Of a DNA stretch of 64,000 nucleotides, positions 46,936 through 56,536 are shown piece by piece. The position numbers and the translations under genes are program-made. Under the pieces are notes generated by a model. That model was not told where the DNA came from. It made no database searches and saw only the letters and a list, made by a program, of their open reading frames with translations. Location: contig CAIQWJ010000091.1 of assembly GCA_903875575.1 (NCBI GenBank), positions 18,237 to 82,236 of the forward strand. Reading direction: 5' to 3'. The stretch's first letter is position 1. Each line of letters begins with the position of its first letter. Source of the DNA: an uncultured Acidobacteriia bacterium (GTDB taxonomy: Bacteria > Acidobacteriota > Terriglobia > Bryobacterales > Bryobacteraceae).

Positions 46936-46990
46936 GGAAACCCTCCAGCTCTTTATACAGCACAATGGGGGGGGGGCAATATTTATTTTA
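46936..46990 (-). promoter_or_regulatory. Promoter-like site with poly-C spacer
   Basis: On the minus strand TTGCCC and TATAAA are separated by about 16 bases, of which seven are C; in total 10 C are in a row (46967-46976). TATAAA lies about 25 bp before ATG 46935. A homopolymer in a sigma-70 spacer is the classical arrangement for slipped-strand (phase-variable) promoters. The local sequence is AT-rich. Confidence 0.4.
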
Positions 46991-47120
46991 CGTTTACCGT
47001 GATAAATTAACAGCCGTTTTTTCGCAAACAATCATGTCTCTCGTGAGAAATGCGCTGACTTTTGAACTTTTTGCCCAAAACGGTGGACCGCGCAATTCGC
47101 CATGGGAGGGCCCATGTTCC

Positions 47121-47186
47121 CGTCAAGAAGCCACAATCGGCATTCTCCGCGAGGACGGCATCGGGATACCCCTTGCGCAGTACTGA
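47121..47186 (+). pseudogene. Uma2 C-terminal relic
   Basis: The frame before TGA 47184-47186 reads EATIGILREDGIGIPLAQY, matching the EATDGILRADGIVMPLA end of the intact Uma2 at 44879. No N-terminal part is recognisable upstream, so this is a degraded fragment. The preceding 46990-47120 is AT-rich with nothing recognisable. Confidence 0.5.
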
Positions 47187-47195
47187 TAATTTGGA

Positions 47196-47363
47196 CTAAG
47201 CAGTTTCGTCGCCGCCGGCATCCAGCGGGTCCCGTGGATACTTCGGCTTCCGGGCGCTCTTCGGCACAATGACCTGCCCCGGCTTTACAGTCCCCACGCG
47301 TTCCCGCGCAATGGCCTTCACTTCCTTCTCCGCGCTGAACCGCATCTTCTTGCGTTTTGCCAT
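47196..47363 (-). CDS. Small conserved-looking protein, 55 residues, adjacent to lpxC
   Basis: From ATG 47363 to TAG 47196 a 55-residue basic protein (MAKRKKMRFSAEKEVKAI...VGTVKPGQVIVPKSARKPK) is encoded, just downstream of lpxC (stop 47382) on the same strand. It is Lys/Arg-rich with an acidic C-terminal GGDETA. It is not in any domain family I recognise. Such short KRKK proteins occur next to lpxC in other Acidobacteria, by my recollection; this is not checked. Confidence 0.6.
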   Translation of the reverse strand: MAKRKKMRFSAEKEVKAIARERVGTVKPGQVIVPKSARKPKYPRDPLDAGGDETA

Positions 47364-47381
47364 GGCGTAACTCGTCGAAAA

Positions 47382-48269
47382 CTACGTGAGTACCGCTTCC
47401 GCTACCCGAAACGCCACGTCGTCAAACGTGACCACCTCGTAAATCGTAGGATCGGACATCACCTTCGCCACCAGCGCCGTATGCAGCCGGTGCCCCGCCT
47501 GCTCCGCAATCACATTCCCCAGCAATGGCCTGCCGAACAGTGCGAGATCCCCAATCAGATCCAGCGCCTTATGCCGGCAACACTCGTCTGGGAAACGCAG
47601 ACCTTCGGGATTCAGCACGCCCTGCTTCGTGAAGCAAACCGCACTCTCCAGCGTCGCCCCGCGAATCAGCCCCATCTCCCGCAACTGGTCCAGTTCATGC
47701 TCGAAACCAAACGTTCGAGCCGGCGAAAGTTCTTTCGCATAGTTCTCCGCCGTCACTTCCATCTCAACCGACTGCTTGCCGATCGGTTCCGGGAAATCGA
47801 TATCGCACGTCAGCCGGAAAGCATTGTCCGGCAAAATGGAAATCCTTTTCGTGCCATCCTCCACCATCACGGGACGCTTGATCCGCAAATAGCGCCGCTT
47901 GCGCCGCAGTTCCCGTATCCCCGCCGCCCGCAGCAGATCCACGAAGGGTTTTCCGCTGCCATCGAGAATCGGAACCTCCAGGTTGTCGATCTCCAGCCAC
48001 AAATTGTCGATCCCGAAACTATATAACGTGCTCAGCAAATGCTCGGTCGTCGAAATCAGCACGCCCTGCCGCATCAGGCTGGTCGCATAGCTCACACGCT
48101 CCACATACTTCCAGCTCGCGGGGATCGGAAAATAATCCAGGTCCGAACGGCGGAAGACAATTCCCGTGCCCGCCGGGGCCGGCACCAGGCGAAGTTTGAC
48201 GGGTACGCCGGTGTGTAAACCGACGCCGCTGACCTCGACCGGTCGCTCAATGGTGGTTTCGAATTGCAC
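47382..48269 (-). CDS. lpxC: UDP-3-O-acyl-N-acetylglucosamine deacetylase
   Basis: A 295-residue zinc deacetylase. TTEHLLSTLYS holds the first zinc His, and CRHKALDLIGDL holds the HxxxD pair (about residue 230). It performs the committed step of lipid A synthesis on UDP-3-O-acyl-GlcNAc in the cytoplasm. Length matches the single-domain type. Its presence implies a lipid-A outer membrane. Start ATG 48269. Confidence 0.94.
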   Translation of the reverse strand: MQFETTIERPVEVSGVGLHTGVPVKLRLVPAPAGTGIVFRRSDLDYFPIPASWKYVERVSYATSLMRQGVLISTTEHLLSTLYSFGIDNLWLEIDNLEVPILDGSGKPFVDLLRAAGIRELRRKRRYLRIKRPVMVEDGTKRISILPDNAFRLTCDIDFPEPIGKQSVEMEVTAENYAKELSPARTFGFEHELDQLREMGLIRGATLESAVCFTKQGVLNPEGLRFPDECCRHKALDLIGDLALFGRPLLGNVIAEQAGHRLHTALVAKVMSDPTIYEVVTFDDVAFRVAEAVLT

Positions 48270-48437
48270 TATTCACATGCTAACCCCTGGCTTCATGCGA
48301 AAGTTGCAAACATTTGATCCGAAAGGAGTAAGCGACACCGCACTGACGCATAAAAACCACACAACGAGACCAATCAGCCACACAAGGCGACGCAATACCG
48401 CCTCAGCAAGCGTGTCATTCGCGACACATCGATACCC

Positions 48438-49868
48438 TCAGACGAATTTGATCTTTCGCATCGCCATCGCCACCATCCGCAGCAACAACAGCCCATGGCT
48501 CCAGCGCCGGATATTGGTTTCACCGTGCACACGCTCTCCGTACCGGACCGGCATGTCCACTATCCGAAGATTAAACCGGGCAGCGCCAAAGATCAGGTCG
48601 AAATCGCCGAACGGGTCCAGCTTACCGAAGTATCCCCGGTTGGCCGCGATCATCTCGTAGTGCCCCCGGCTCAAAACCTTCGTGCCGCAAAGCGTATCTT
48701 TGATACTTTGCCCCAGCAGCCATGTGAAGGCCAGGCTGAAAAACTTGTTGCCAACCTGGTTAAAAAACCGCATGGCCTGTTCTTCCATGGGATAGACCAG
48801 CCGGACCCCGTTCACAAACTCGGCCTTGCCGCTGCGCCACGCCTCATAGAATCGCGGCAGGTCTTCGGGTGCGACGGTCAGATCGGCATCCAGAATCATC
48901 AGCAGTTCGCCCGAGGCGTGACGGAAACCCTCACGAACAGCGTCGCCTTTCCCTGTGCCTGGCTGACGAAACAATCGAGCATTCACTTCCGGCCGGCGTT
49001 TCATCTCACGTTCAATCGCGCCCCAGGTGTCGTCCCGTGAACCGCCTTCCACGAAGATCAGTTCCGTTCCAGCCCCCATCTTCGGGATGCGATCGAAGAT
49101 CTGCGGGACGTTGCCTTCTTCGTTTCGCGCAGCCACAACCACCGTGACCACCGGCTCCGTTTCCACCTGACGAGGTCTGGCCCTCGCCACGAAAACGTTC
49201 GCCAGCGCAAACCAGCGAAATGGCGGCAGTCGCACCAGATAACGGTTCGCGAGCCGGCTGAGCAGCGGTATTTCAAATGGCCACAAAATCTCGGATGAAC
49301 GCCGAATCAACTCGAAGTCGCCCAAGTGGAGCAGATTGGCGATGTCATCGGGAGCCAGCCAGTTCTGCCGCAGGAGCGGCTTCGCCAGACCAACGAATTC
49401 GGCGGCGCGACGAGGCAACTCCCACATCCGGCTATACACGTTCAGGATGACCCGCGTTTCCGCATGGCAATGGCGTTCGATACCGGCCAACACCCGCTGC
49501 ACATCCCAAACATCATTCATCAGATCCGAGCAAAGAATGTAGTCAAACGTCTCGCCAAGTTCGAAGGTATGCGCATCCGCCTCTGCGAAACGAAGATCGG
49601 GATGCCTGCTTCGGGCACCCTCCACCGCCGCAGGGCAGAAATCCACACCGACCCCGTAGGCCGGACGAACGGCCGCCAGCAGATCCCCCTGCCCGCAACC
49701 GACTTCCAGCACTCGCATCCCTGGCGGGATCGACAGCGCATAAAACGCCGCCAGACGCGACTGGTAGTAACGGCGCGAACCACTCCACCTGTTCAGGCAG
49801 CGGGCGAATTCCGTCCAGTAGTGAATCCGGGCATCCGTATAGACGGAAAATTTGTCTGGCTGCGTCAA
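48438..49868 (-). CDS. Methyltransferase-GT2 fusion protein
   Basis: A 476-residue two-domain protein. The N-terminal ~220 residues are a class I SAM methyltransferase (MRVLEVGCGQGDLL, GVGVDFCPAAVEGAR). The C-terminal ~240 residues are a GT2 glycosyltransferase of the dolichyl-phosphate-mannose/DPM1 type (VTVVVAARNEEGNVPQIFDRI, ILDADLTVAPEDL with DxD, and ERVHGETNIRRWSHG). The substrate is not known. This domain combination is seen in cell-envelope loci. It is divergent from the membrane protein at 49924. Confidence 0.85.
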   Translation of the reverse strand: MTQPDKFSVYTDARIHYWTEFARCLNRWSGSRRYYQSRLAAFYALSIPPGMRVLEVGCGQGDLLAAVRPAYGVGVDFCPAAVEGARSRHPDLRFAEADAHTFELGETFDYILCSDLMNDVWDVQRVLAGIERHCHAETRVILNVYSRMWELPRRAAEFVGLAKPLLRQNWLAPDDIANLLHLGDFELIRRSSEILWPFEIPLLSRLANRYLVRLPPFRWFALANVFVARARPRQVETEPVVTVVVAARNEEGNVPQIFDRIPKMGAGTELIFVEGGSRDDTWGAIEREMKRRPEVNARLFRQPGTGKGDAVREGFRHASGELLMILDADLTVAPEDLPRFYEAWRSGKAEFVNGVRLVYPMEEQAMRFFNQVGNKFFSLAFTWLLGQSIKDTLCGTKVLSRGHYEMIAANRGYFGKLDPFGDFDLIFGAARFNLRIVDMPVRYGERVHGETNIRRWSHGLLLLRMVAMAMRKIKFV

Positions 49869-49923
49869 GGTTCGATTATTCCACGCCGGGCCTCGCTATA
49901 CTGATGCCTGGCCGAGTAACCGC

Positions 49924-51822
49924 ATGACAGAACCCCGGTGCGAGACCTCGATCTCACCATTCTCCAGACAACTTATCCTCTGGACCTCCCGGTCAGACAC
50001 ACGGAATCCGGCAACAACCAGGCTTGGTCGCGGCCTCCTTCTTGTAATCTTCTCCGTTGCGATGCTCATGGCAACCTGGGCTGCGTGGCCCAACCTGATC
50101 ATTGACTGCGGCCGGGAAATGTACGTGCCTGCCGCCATGGAGCACGGTAAGGCGCTTTACCGCGATCTGTGGTATCCCTACGGCCCGCTCGCCCCTGTCG
50201 TAAATGCGGCGCTCTTCCATTTGTTTGGCATCAGCCTCAACACCTTTTACTTCTCGGGCTTCATCGTCTTCACTGGCTCCGCGCTGGTCCTGCATGGCAT
50301 TGCGCTGCGCTTCATCCCCCCCATCGCAGCCCTTTTGTGCGGCATCGCGTTCCTGGTTCCGGGCTTTCAGTCCTGGCTATTCAACAGCATCGCGCCCTAT
50401 AGCTGCGCCGCCACTTTCGGCGCGCTGTTCTGCCTGCTGACGCTCCTGTTCCTCCTGCGCTACCTGGAGAATGCCGCCGCTCCGAACCTCTCCCTGGCAG
50501 GAATGTTCGCCGCCCTGGCCGTCGTGACAAAACTGGAAATGGCAATTCCCTGTGTCGTCGGTCTGACCGCGGCCATCTTTCTGAAGCGTGACGAACAGGG
50601 CTGCTGGCGTCGCCTGAAACGCGACGTCCCCGCATTGCTCCCGGGGCTGGCCATTGTGTGCGGCATCTACGGCTGGCTGATCCATGCCTATGGCCTCGAT
50701 TTCCTGATCCACGCCAACTGGATGAGCTTTCCCGGAAGTTACTTTATGCGGCGTTTCGGCGCGGACTGGATCAGCCAGTCTGGCCTGCGCTTCATTCCGG
50801 GCGAGGTCGCCCGGCTCACGTTTCACGCCAGCATCGGCCTGATGTTTTGGCTTGCATTCGCCTTGCTTCTGAGGAAAAGATACTGGCTGGTAGCTGTCGC
50901 CTGCACGGCCCTGTTTCTTCTCGCCGGACCCCTGGCACGACTCCTCCTGCCCGACCCTGCCGATCTGCCTGTGATCGATGCTCCCACAGTGTCCACTCTC
51001 TCCCGCCGCCTCGTGGAAGAACTTGCCTTTCCTCAAGGTATGTTTCTGGTCGTCGCCGGTTTTGCCTGCTTCCTCCTTTTCCGCGCCGTTCGAGCCAGAG
51101 AGACGCAACCCGCCCTGATGGTGACCGCTGCCATGGCCCTGGCATTTGCGTTGAGGGCCATGATGGAAATCCACCCGTGGATGTACTCCCTCTACAGCTC
51201 TTCACTGCTGTACCTCGTTTTCCTGTGCGTTTTGTGGCGGATGATCGATCGCGTGACGGCGAAAAATGAACCGCGACCGCGCGCTGTCGGCATTGCCGTG
51301 TGGTTCGTGGTTTACGGTCTGGTGTTTGCCCGGTTCATCAGCGTACTGTTTCAGGGTTTGCCCTGGCCGCTGATCCACACACCGGTTGGCGACGTTCGCG
51401 CCACACAGGATAGCGTCATTCTGGTGAATCAGTTTCTCCCGGAGCTTCAGGCAGCCAAAGCCAAAGGCGAGCGGGTATTACTCCTGCCCGAATTGACCGG
51501 ACTCTACTTCATCGCGGATGTGCCATCCGCCAGTCGGTATGAGTTGCTGACGCCCGGAGTGCTGGAACCAGGCAAATATACCGATATCTTCCTGCACGAT
51601 CTGGAGCTTTCCCCGCCCGATCTGATTCTCCTCTCCAATCGCCGGACTTCGGAATATGGCGTCGATTATTTCGGCCTCGATTACGATCGGGACGTTCTGG
51701 ACTGGATCGAACACCACTACAGAGTCACAGGTGAAATCGGCCATTTCGAAAGAAGGGGGAACGCCCCGCTCTCTGCCCTGATCTACCGGCGCAGAGTCGA
51801 AACACCCGCAACGCTACACTGA
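49924..51822 (+). CDS. Large membrane protein, GT39/PMT-like
   Basis: A 632-residue hydrophobic protein with about 11-12 membrane spans and a periplasmic C-terminal domain (~170 residues; VLLLPELTGLYFIADVPSASRYELLTPG). The opening loop ends NLIIDCGREMYVPAAMEHGKALYRDLWYPYGPLAP, the RxxxxxxxxxxGxxxYxDxxxxxGP pattern of PMT/ArnT (GT39, GT83) membrane glycosyltransferases using polyprenyl-phosphate sugars. The neighbouring MT-GT2 fusion may supply that lipid-linked sugar; this is inference. Start ATG 49924 is used. The end is 17 bp before gcvT. Confidence 0.72.
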   Translation: MTEPRCETSISPFSRQLILWTSRSDTRNPATTRLGRGLLLVIFSVAMLMATWAAWPNLIIDCGREMYVPAAMEHGKALYRDLWYPYGPLAPVVNAALFHLFGISLNTFYFSGFIVFTGSALVLHGIALRFIPPIAALLCGIAFLVPGFQSWLFNSIAPYSCAATFGALFCLLTLLFLLRYLENAAAPNLSLAGMFAALAVVTKLEMAIPCVVGLTAAIFLKRDEQGCWRRLKRDVPALLPGLAIVCGIYGWLIHAYGLDFLIHANWMSFPGSYFMRRFGADWISQSGLRFIPGEVARLTFHASIGLMFWLAFALLLRKRYWLVAVACTALFLLAGPLARLLLPDPADLPVIDAPTVSTLSRRLVEELAFPQGMFLVVAGFACFLLFRAVRARETQPALMVTAAMALAFALRAMMEIHPWMYSLYSSSLLYLVFLCVLWRMIDRVTAKNEPRPRAVGIAVWFVVYGLVFARFISVLFQGLPWPLIHTPVGDVRATQDSVILVNQFLPELQAAKAKGERVLLLPELTGLYFIADVPSASRYELLTPGVLEPGKYTDIFLHDLELSPPDLILLSNRRTSEYGVDYFGLDYDRDVLDWIEHHYRVTGEIGHFERRGNAPLSALIYRRRVETPATLH

Positions 51823-51839
51823 TTCCTGTAGCCCAATTT

Positions 51840-52940
51840 ATGTCGGAAACTCCACTGAGCCGTACTCCTCTCAACGCTGTCCACCGCGCAGCCGGTGCCC
51901 GCATGGTCGATTTCGGCGGCTGGGACATGCCCGTGCAATACAGCGGCATTGTCGATGAACACAATACGATCCGCACGGGAGTCGGCCTGTTCGATGTCAG
52001 CCACATGGGCGAGATCGAAATCCGCGGTCCCGAAGCCCTGAAACTGGTCGAATACGTCTCCACCAACGCCGCCTCGCGATTGGCGTTGGGCCAGGCGCAC
52101 TACTCAGGGCTCCTCTACGAGCACGGTGGTTTCGTGGACGACATCCTGGTTCACAAGGTCGCGGATGATTCTTACTTCCTCTGCGTCAATGCCTCCAACC
52201 AGGACAAGGACTTCGAGCATATCAAGGCGCACAACACTTTCGATTGCGAAGTAGAATTCGCGAGCCCGAAATACGCCCAGATCGCCATCCAGGGTCCAAA
52301 GGCCCTCTCCGTCGCCTCAAAGCTGACCGGCGCGAACCTCGCGGCTGTCCGCTACTACTGGTTCACCGATGGCGAATTCGCCGGAGTCCCCGCCCGCATG
52401 GCGCGCACCGGCTACACCGGCGAAGACGGTTTCGAGATCTACGTCGCTCCGGATGCCGCCGTTGCCGTCTGGAACTCCATCATGGACGGGGGTGCCGAAG
52501 CCGGCATTAAACCCTGCGGCCTCGGTGCGCGCAATACCCTGCGCCTCGAAGCCGCCATGTCGCTTTACGGCCATGAAATTGGTGCCTCCATCAGCCCGCT
52601 GGAAGCCGGCCTCGGCTGGATCGTCAAACTGGACAAGGGCGATTTCATCGGTCGCGACGCATTGGTCAAACAAAAGGAAAAGGGCCTGACGCGCGCGCTC
52701 GCCGGCTTTGAGATGCGCGGCCGCGGCATCGCACGCGATGGCTATGAAGTGGTCCTCGACGGTGCCACTGCCGGTTGGGTGACCAGCGGCTCGCCCGCGC
52801 CAACTCTCAATAAGAACATCGGTCTGTGCTACCTCCCCATCAACCACGCGAAGGTGGGTGAGAAAATCGGGATTCTGATTCGCAACCAGACGGTGGAGGC
52901 GGAAGTCGTGCCAACGCCGTTTTACAAGAGGTCGAAATGA
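51840..52940 (+). CDS. gcvT: Glycine cleavage system T protein (aminomethyltransferase)
   Basis: A 366-residue tetrahydrofolate-dependent aminomethyltransferase. VDFGGWDMPVQY, GVGLFDVSHMGEI with the folate-site Asp, and GYTGEDGFEIYV are diagnostic. It releases ammonia from the H-protein-bound aminomethyl group and makes 5,10-methylene-THF. First gene of a T-H-PA-PB operon. ATG 51840 follows the membrane protein by 17 bp. Confidence 0.95.
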   Translation: MSETPLSRTPLNAVHRAAGARMVDFGGWDMPVQYSGIVDEHNTIRTGVGLFDVSHMGEIEIRGPEALKLVEYVSTNAASRLALGQAHYSGLLYEHGGFVDDILVHKVADDSYFLCVNASNQDKDFEHIKAHNTFDCEVEFASPKYAQIAIQGPKALSVASKLTGANLAAVRYYWFTDGEFAGVPARMARTGYTGEDGFEIYVAPDAAVAVWNSIMDGGAEAGIKPCGLGARNTLRLEAAMSLYGHEIGASISPLEAGLGWIVKLDKGDFIGRDALVKQKEKGLTRALAGFEMRGRGIARDGYEVVLDGATAGWVTSGSPAPTLNKNIGLCYLPINHAKVGEKIGILIRNQTVEAEVVPTPFYKRSK

Positions 52941-53323
52941 ACTATCCGGAAAATTACCGCTACACCAAAGAACACGAATGGGTGTCTCTTGAAGGCGATA
53001 TTGCCACCATCGGCATCACCCACCACGCGCAGGAAGAACTGGGCGACATCGTCTATGTGGACCTGCCGAAACCCGGTGCCGCGGTTGAAAAAAGCAAGAC
53101 CTTCGGTTCCGTCGAATCCGTCAAGGCCGTCTCCGATATCTACGCCCCCGTTTCAGGCGAAGTCACTGAGGCCAATGAGATCCTGGGCGCAAATCCGGAG
53201 AAGCTCAACGAAGACCCGCACGGCACCGCCTGGCTGATCAAAGTGAAAGTTTCCGATGCCGGCGAATTCTCGCATCTCATGCCCGCCTCGGAGTATCAAA
53301 CATACGTGGGGGCGGAAAGTTAA
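52937..53323 (+). CDS. gcvH: Glycine cleavage system H protein
   Basis: A 128-residue lipoyl-carrier protein; the lipoylation Lys is K63 in SVESVKAVSDIYAP. It shuttles the aminomethyl group between P, T and L proteins. Overlaps gcvT by ATGA and is followed by gcvPA after 3 bp. No lipoyl ligase or L-protein gene lies here. Confidence 0.96.
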   Translation: MNYPENYRYTKEHEWVSLEGDIATIGITHHAQEELGDIVYVDLPKPGAAVEKSKTFGSVESVKAVSDIYAPVSGEVTEANEILGANPEKLNEDPHGTAWLIKVKVSDAGEFSHLMPASEYQTYVGAES

Positions 53324-53326
53324 GGT

Positions 53327-54637
53327 TTGCGATATCTTCCGAAGTCCGACAGTGAACGCCAGGAGATGCTCGCCGCGTGCGGCATCACTTCAGCGGAGCA
53401 GTTATTTGAACAGGTTCCGGCAAGCGCGCGCATCGATCACGCGCTGAATATTCCGCCAGGGCTTTCGGAATACGAAATCGCCGATACCTTCAAGGCGCTC
53501 GGCGCGAAGAACGCCGTTGGCTACGCAAGCTTCCTGGGTGCCGGCGTCTATAACCACTACCGGCCCGTCGTGGTGGACACCATCGTTTCGCGCGGCGAGT
53601 TCCTGACCTCCTACACGCCGTACCAGTCCGAGATCTCCCAGGGAACCCTGACCGCCATCTTCGAATTCCAGACCATGATCTGCCAGTTGACTGGGATGGA
53701 TGTGGCCAACGCCTCCATGTATGACGGTTCCACGGCTGTGCCCGAGGCCGCGATGATGGCCGTGCGGGTTACGAAGCGGAATCGCATTCTGGTGGCACGT
53801 TCCGTGCATCCCGAGTATCGCGATGTCCTCAATACCTACGCGAAGAACCAGGGCCTGCCGGTGGAAGAAGTCGGCTATGACAACGAGACCGGACAAATCG
53901 ATCTGAACGATCTTGAAGCAAAGCTGAACGGCGAAACCGCCTGCGTGATCATCCAATCGCCCAACTTCTTCGGTATCGTGGAAGATACCAACGCGGCCGC
54001 GGAACGTGCGCACGCGAAGGGTGCGCTGCTGGTCTTCACGTTTGCGGAAGCCGTCTCGCTGGGGATCCTGGAACCGCCGCGCGCGGCTGACATTGTGGCT
54101 GGCGAACTCCAGTCGTTCGCGATTTCCCCCAGCTACGGCGGACCGTTCGCCGGCATCATGGCGGCGAAAGAACAGTTCATTCGCCAGATCCCCGGTCGCC
54201 TGGTGGGCGCGACGAAAGACACCAACGGCAACCGGGCGTTCTGCCTGACGCTCGCCACGCGCGAACAACACATCCGCCGCGAAAAGGCGACCTCGAACAT
54301 CTGCACCAACCAGGCGCTTGTCGCCCTGATGGCCACCATCTACATGGAACTCTACGGGAAGCAGGGGCTGCGCGAACTGGCGACGCAGAATCTGTCGAAA
54401 GCGCGCTATCTCGCAGGGAAACTCAAACCGCGCTTCAGCGGGCCGTCGTTCAATGAATTCGTTGCCGTCACGGCGGATCCCGAAGACGTCAATCGTCGGT
54501 TGCTCGACCGTAAGATCATCGGCGGCCTGCCGCTTGCCAAATACTATCCGGAACTGAGCGATGGTGTTTTGCTCTGCGCCACGGAAATGACGAAACGCGC
54601 CGATATGGACGCACTCGCGGAGGTCTTCCACTCGTGA
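53327..54637 (+). CDS. gcvPA: Glycine dehydrogenase (decarboxylating) subunit 1
   Basis: A 436-residue first half of the split P-protein, PLP-dependent fold type [40 protein letters not shown] is diagnostic, followed by [15 protein letters not shown]. It acts with gcvPB to decarboxylate glycine onto the lipoyl arm of GcvH. The start is TTG 53327 ([15 protein letters not shown]), which matches the family's MRYxPxxxxxRQEM; no ATG precedes it in frame. The Lys for PLP is in the second subunit. Confidence 0.95.
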   Translation: MRYLPKSDSERQEMLAACGITSAEQLFEQVPASARIDHALNIPPGLSEYEIADTFKALGAKNAVGYASFLGAGVYNHYRPVVVDTIVSRGEFLTSYTPYQSEISQGTLTAIFEFQTMICQLTGMDVANASMYDGSTAVPEAAMMAVRVTKRNRILVARSVHPEYRDVLNTYAKNQGLPVEEVGYDNETGQIDLNDLEAKLNGETACVIIQSPNFFGIVEDTNAAAERAHAKGALLVFTFAEAVSLGILEPPRAADIVAGELQSFAISPSYGGPFAGIMAAKEQFIRQIPGRLVGATKDTNGNRAFCLTLATREQHIRREKATSNICTNQALVALMATIYMELYGKQGLRELATQNLSKARYLAGKLKPRFSGPSFNEFVAVTADPEDVNRRLLDRKIIGGLPLAKYYPELSDGVLLCATEMTKRADMDALAEVFHS

Positions 54638-56112
54638 TTCCCAACAAGGTCCGCAGCCATCTGGTGCAGAACGAAGACCTGATCTTCGAACAGAGTTCAC
54701 CCGGCAAGAACGGCTATCAGTTACCCCCACTCGACGTCCCCGAAGTCGACCCGGCGGAAGCGCTGGGTGCGGCGAACGTCCGCGCCACCATTGAAGACTT
54801 CCCGGAAGTCAGCGAAGTGGAAGTCATCCGCCACTTCACGCGCCTCTCCACCTGGAATTACGCGATCGATCTCGGCATGTACCCGCTGGGCTCCTGCACC
54901 ATGAAGTACAACCCGCGCATCAATGAGGCCGTCGCCCGCATTGAGGGTCTGGCATGGGCGCATCCCTATCAGCCGGAGTCTTTGTCGCAGGGCGTCATGG
55001 AAGTGACGGAACGTCTTGAAGCTGCGCTGCTCGCAATCACCGGCCTCGACGCCATCACCCTCCAGCCCGCTGCGGGCGCGCATGGAGAGCTGACCGGCAT
55101 CCTGCTCGTCCGGGCATTCCTCGAAGCCCAGGGCAATCCGCGCAAGCGCATCCTCACGCCGGATTCCGCGCATGGCACTAACCCTGCCACCGCCGGGATT
55201 GCCGGTTACGATGTACAGAACATTCGCTCCAACGATCAGGGCATGATCGATCTGGAAGAACTCGCTCGCGCCGTCGATACCGACGTCGCCGCTCTCATGG
55301 TGACCAACCCGAACACACTCGGCGTGTTCGAAGAGAACATCATGAAAGCCGCCGATATCCTTCATTCCAAAGGCGCCATGGTCTACATGGACGGGGCCAA
55401 CATGAATGCTCTGGTGGGCATCGCGCGGCCCGGTGATTTCGGCATCGACGTGATGCACCTGAACCTGCACAAGACCTTCTCCACGCCACATGGCGGTGGT
55501 GGCCCCGGCAGCGGTCCGGTAGCCGTGAAGAAACATCTGGAGCCGTTTCTTCCCACGCCCCGCCTGCATCGCAAGGGTGACACGCTGACCTGGGATTACA
55601 ACCGGCCGCAGTCTATCGGCAAGGTGCGCGCTTTCTATGGCAACTTCGGCGTGCTCGTGCGAGCACTCGCATACATCTACGCCCACGGCGGACCCGGCCT
55701 GCGTAACGCGACGGTGGATGCTGTACTGAATGCGAACTACCTGCGGCATCGCCTGCGGCCTTACTTCGACCTGCCCTATGATCGCCCGAACATGCACGAA
55801 GTGGTGTTCAGCGACGACCGGCAGTCCGCGAAGGGCGTCCGCACCGGCGACATGGCCAAGCGCCTGATCGACTACGGCTTCCACCCGTATACCGTGAGCT
55901 TCCCGCTCATCGTGCACGGCGCGCTCATGATTGAGCCAACCGAAACCGAGTCGAAACGCGAACTGGATCAGTTTGTGGAGGCCATGATCGCGATCGCGAC
56001 CGAGGTCGATACCGAACCGCAGACGGTGCTCAAAGCCCCGCACATGACGCGGACCACCAAGGTGGATGAAGTGACGGCCGCGCGGAAACCGATCGTCCGC
56101 TGGAAGCGTTAG
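54634..56112 (+). CDS. gcvPB: Glycine dehydrogenase (decarboxylating) subunit 2
   Basis: A 492-residue second half of the split P-protein with PLP-binding Lys280 in [34 protein letters not shown] is diagnostic. GTG 54634 overlaps the gcvPA stop (GTGA), completing a gcvT-H-PA-PB operon; the L protein (lpdA) must lie elsewhere. Length is normal. Confidence 0.95.
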   Translation: MIPNKVRSHLVQNEDLIFEQSSPGKNGYQLPPLDVPEVDPAEALGAANVRATIEDFPEVSEVEVIRHFTRLSTWNYAIDLGMYPLGSCTMKYNPRINEAVARIEGLAWAHPYQPESLSQGVMEVTERLEAALLAITGLDAITLQPAAGAHGELTGILLVRAFLEAQGNPRKRILTPDSAHGTNPATAGIAGYDVQNIRSNDQGMIDLEELARAVDTDVAALMVTNPNTLGVFEENIMKAADILHSKGAMVYMDGANMNALVGIARPGDFGIDVMHLNLHKTFSTPHGGGGPGSGPVAVKKHLEPFLPTPRLHRKGDTLTWDYNRPQSIGKVRAFYGNFGVLVRALAYIYAHGGPGLRNATVDAVLNANYLRHRLRPYFDLPYDRPNMHEVVFSDDRQSAKGVRTGDMAKRLIDYGFHPYTVSFPLIVHGALMIEPTETESKRELDQFVEAMIAIATEVDTEPQTVLKAPHMTRTTKVDEVTAARKPIVRWKR

Positions 56113-56118
56113 GCCGGG

Positions 56119-56427
56119 CTAGTCGGCGGCTTTATCCGCTGACGGTTCGGCTGCTTCGTAGGGGAACTTGCGGCAGTTAATCATGCACTCCGAAAGGGCA
56201 CCCAGCAGCGTGTTCGCCCAGCCGCTCGGCCGGTAGTTGGTGACCGGGTTGAAGGGCAGGTCCGTCATGGCGAAGAACTGCAGGGAGCCAATTTCCGGGG
56301 TGGCGAACTCCTTCACCGTGATGCGCAGATCGACTTCGCCGGTGGCGTGCTTCTTCCTGATTGAAAAATAATGCAGCCGGACCAGACCTTCGGAGGGGTG
56401 CTGCTGCGCGTACTTCCATTCTTCCAT
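56119..56427 (-). CDS. Uncharacterised protein, 102 residues
   Basis: A 102-residue protein (MEEWKYAQQHPSEGLVRLHYFSIRKKHATGE) without signal peptide or membrane span, convergent with gcvPB (6 bp from its stop). It contains LRITVKEFATPEIGSLQFFAM and looks like a conserved small globular protein, but I recognise no domain. It shares a 110-bp divergent gap with the alpha/beta hydrolase. Confidence 0.65.
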   Translation of the reverse strand: MEEWKYAQQHPSEGLVRLHYFSIRKKHATGEVDLRITVKEFATPEIGSLQFFAMTDLPFNPVTNYRPSGWANTLLGALSECMINCRKFPYEAAEPSADKAAD

Positions 56428-56536
56428 CGTTCAATTGTATCGCTGCCTCAATAATGGAGTGTCGCCATAAGAGCGCCAAATTACCGGCCACCCGCGTTCA
56501 CACACGGGGACGCCGGATAGCATTACAATCAAACCA

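Noticed and set aside
53402..56043. Long minus-strand frames opposite gcvPA and gcvPB
   Set aside because: High-GC antisense shadow; the + strand products are textbook P-protein subunits.
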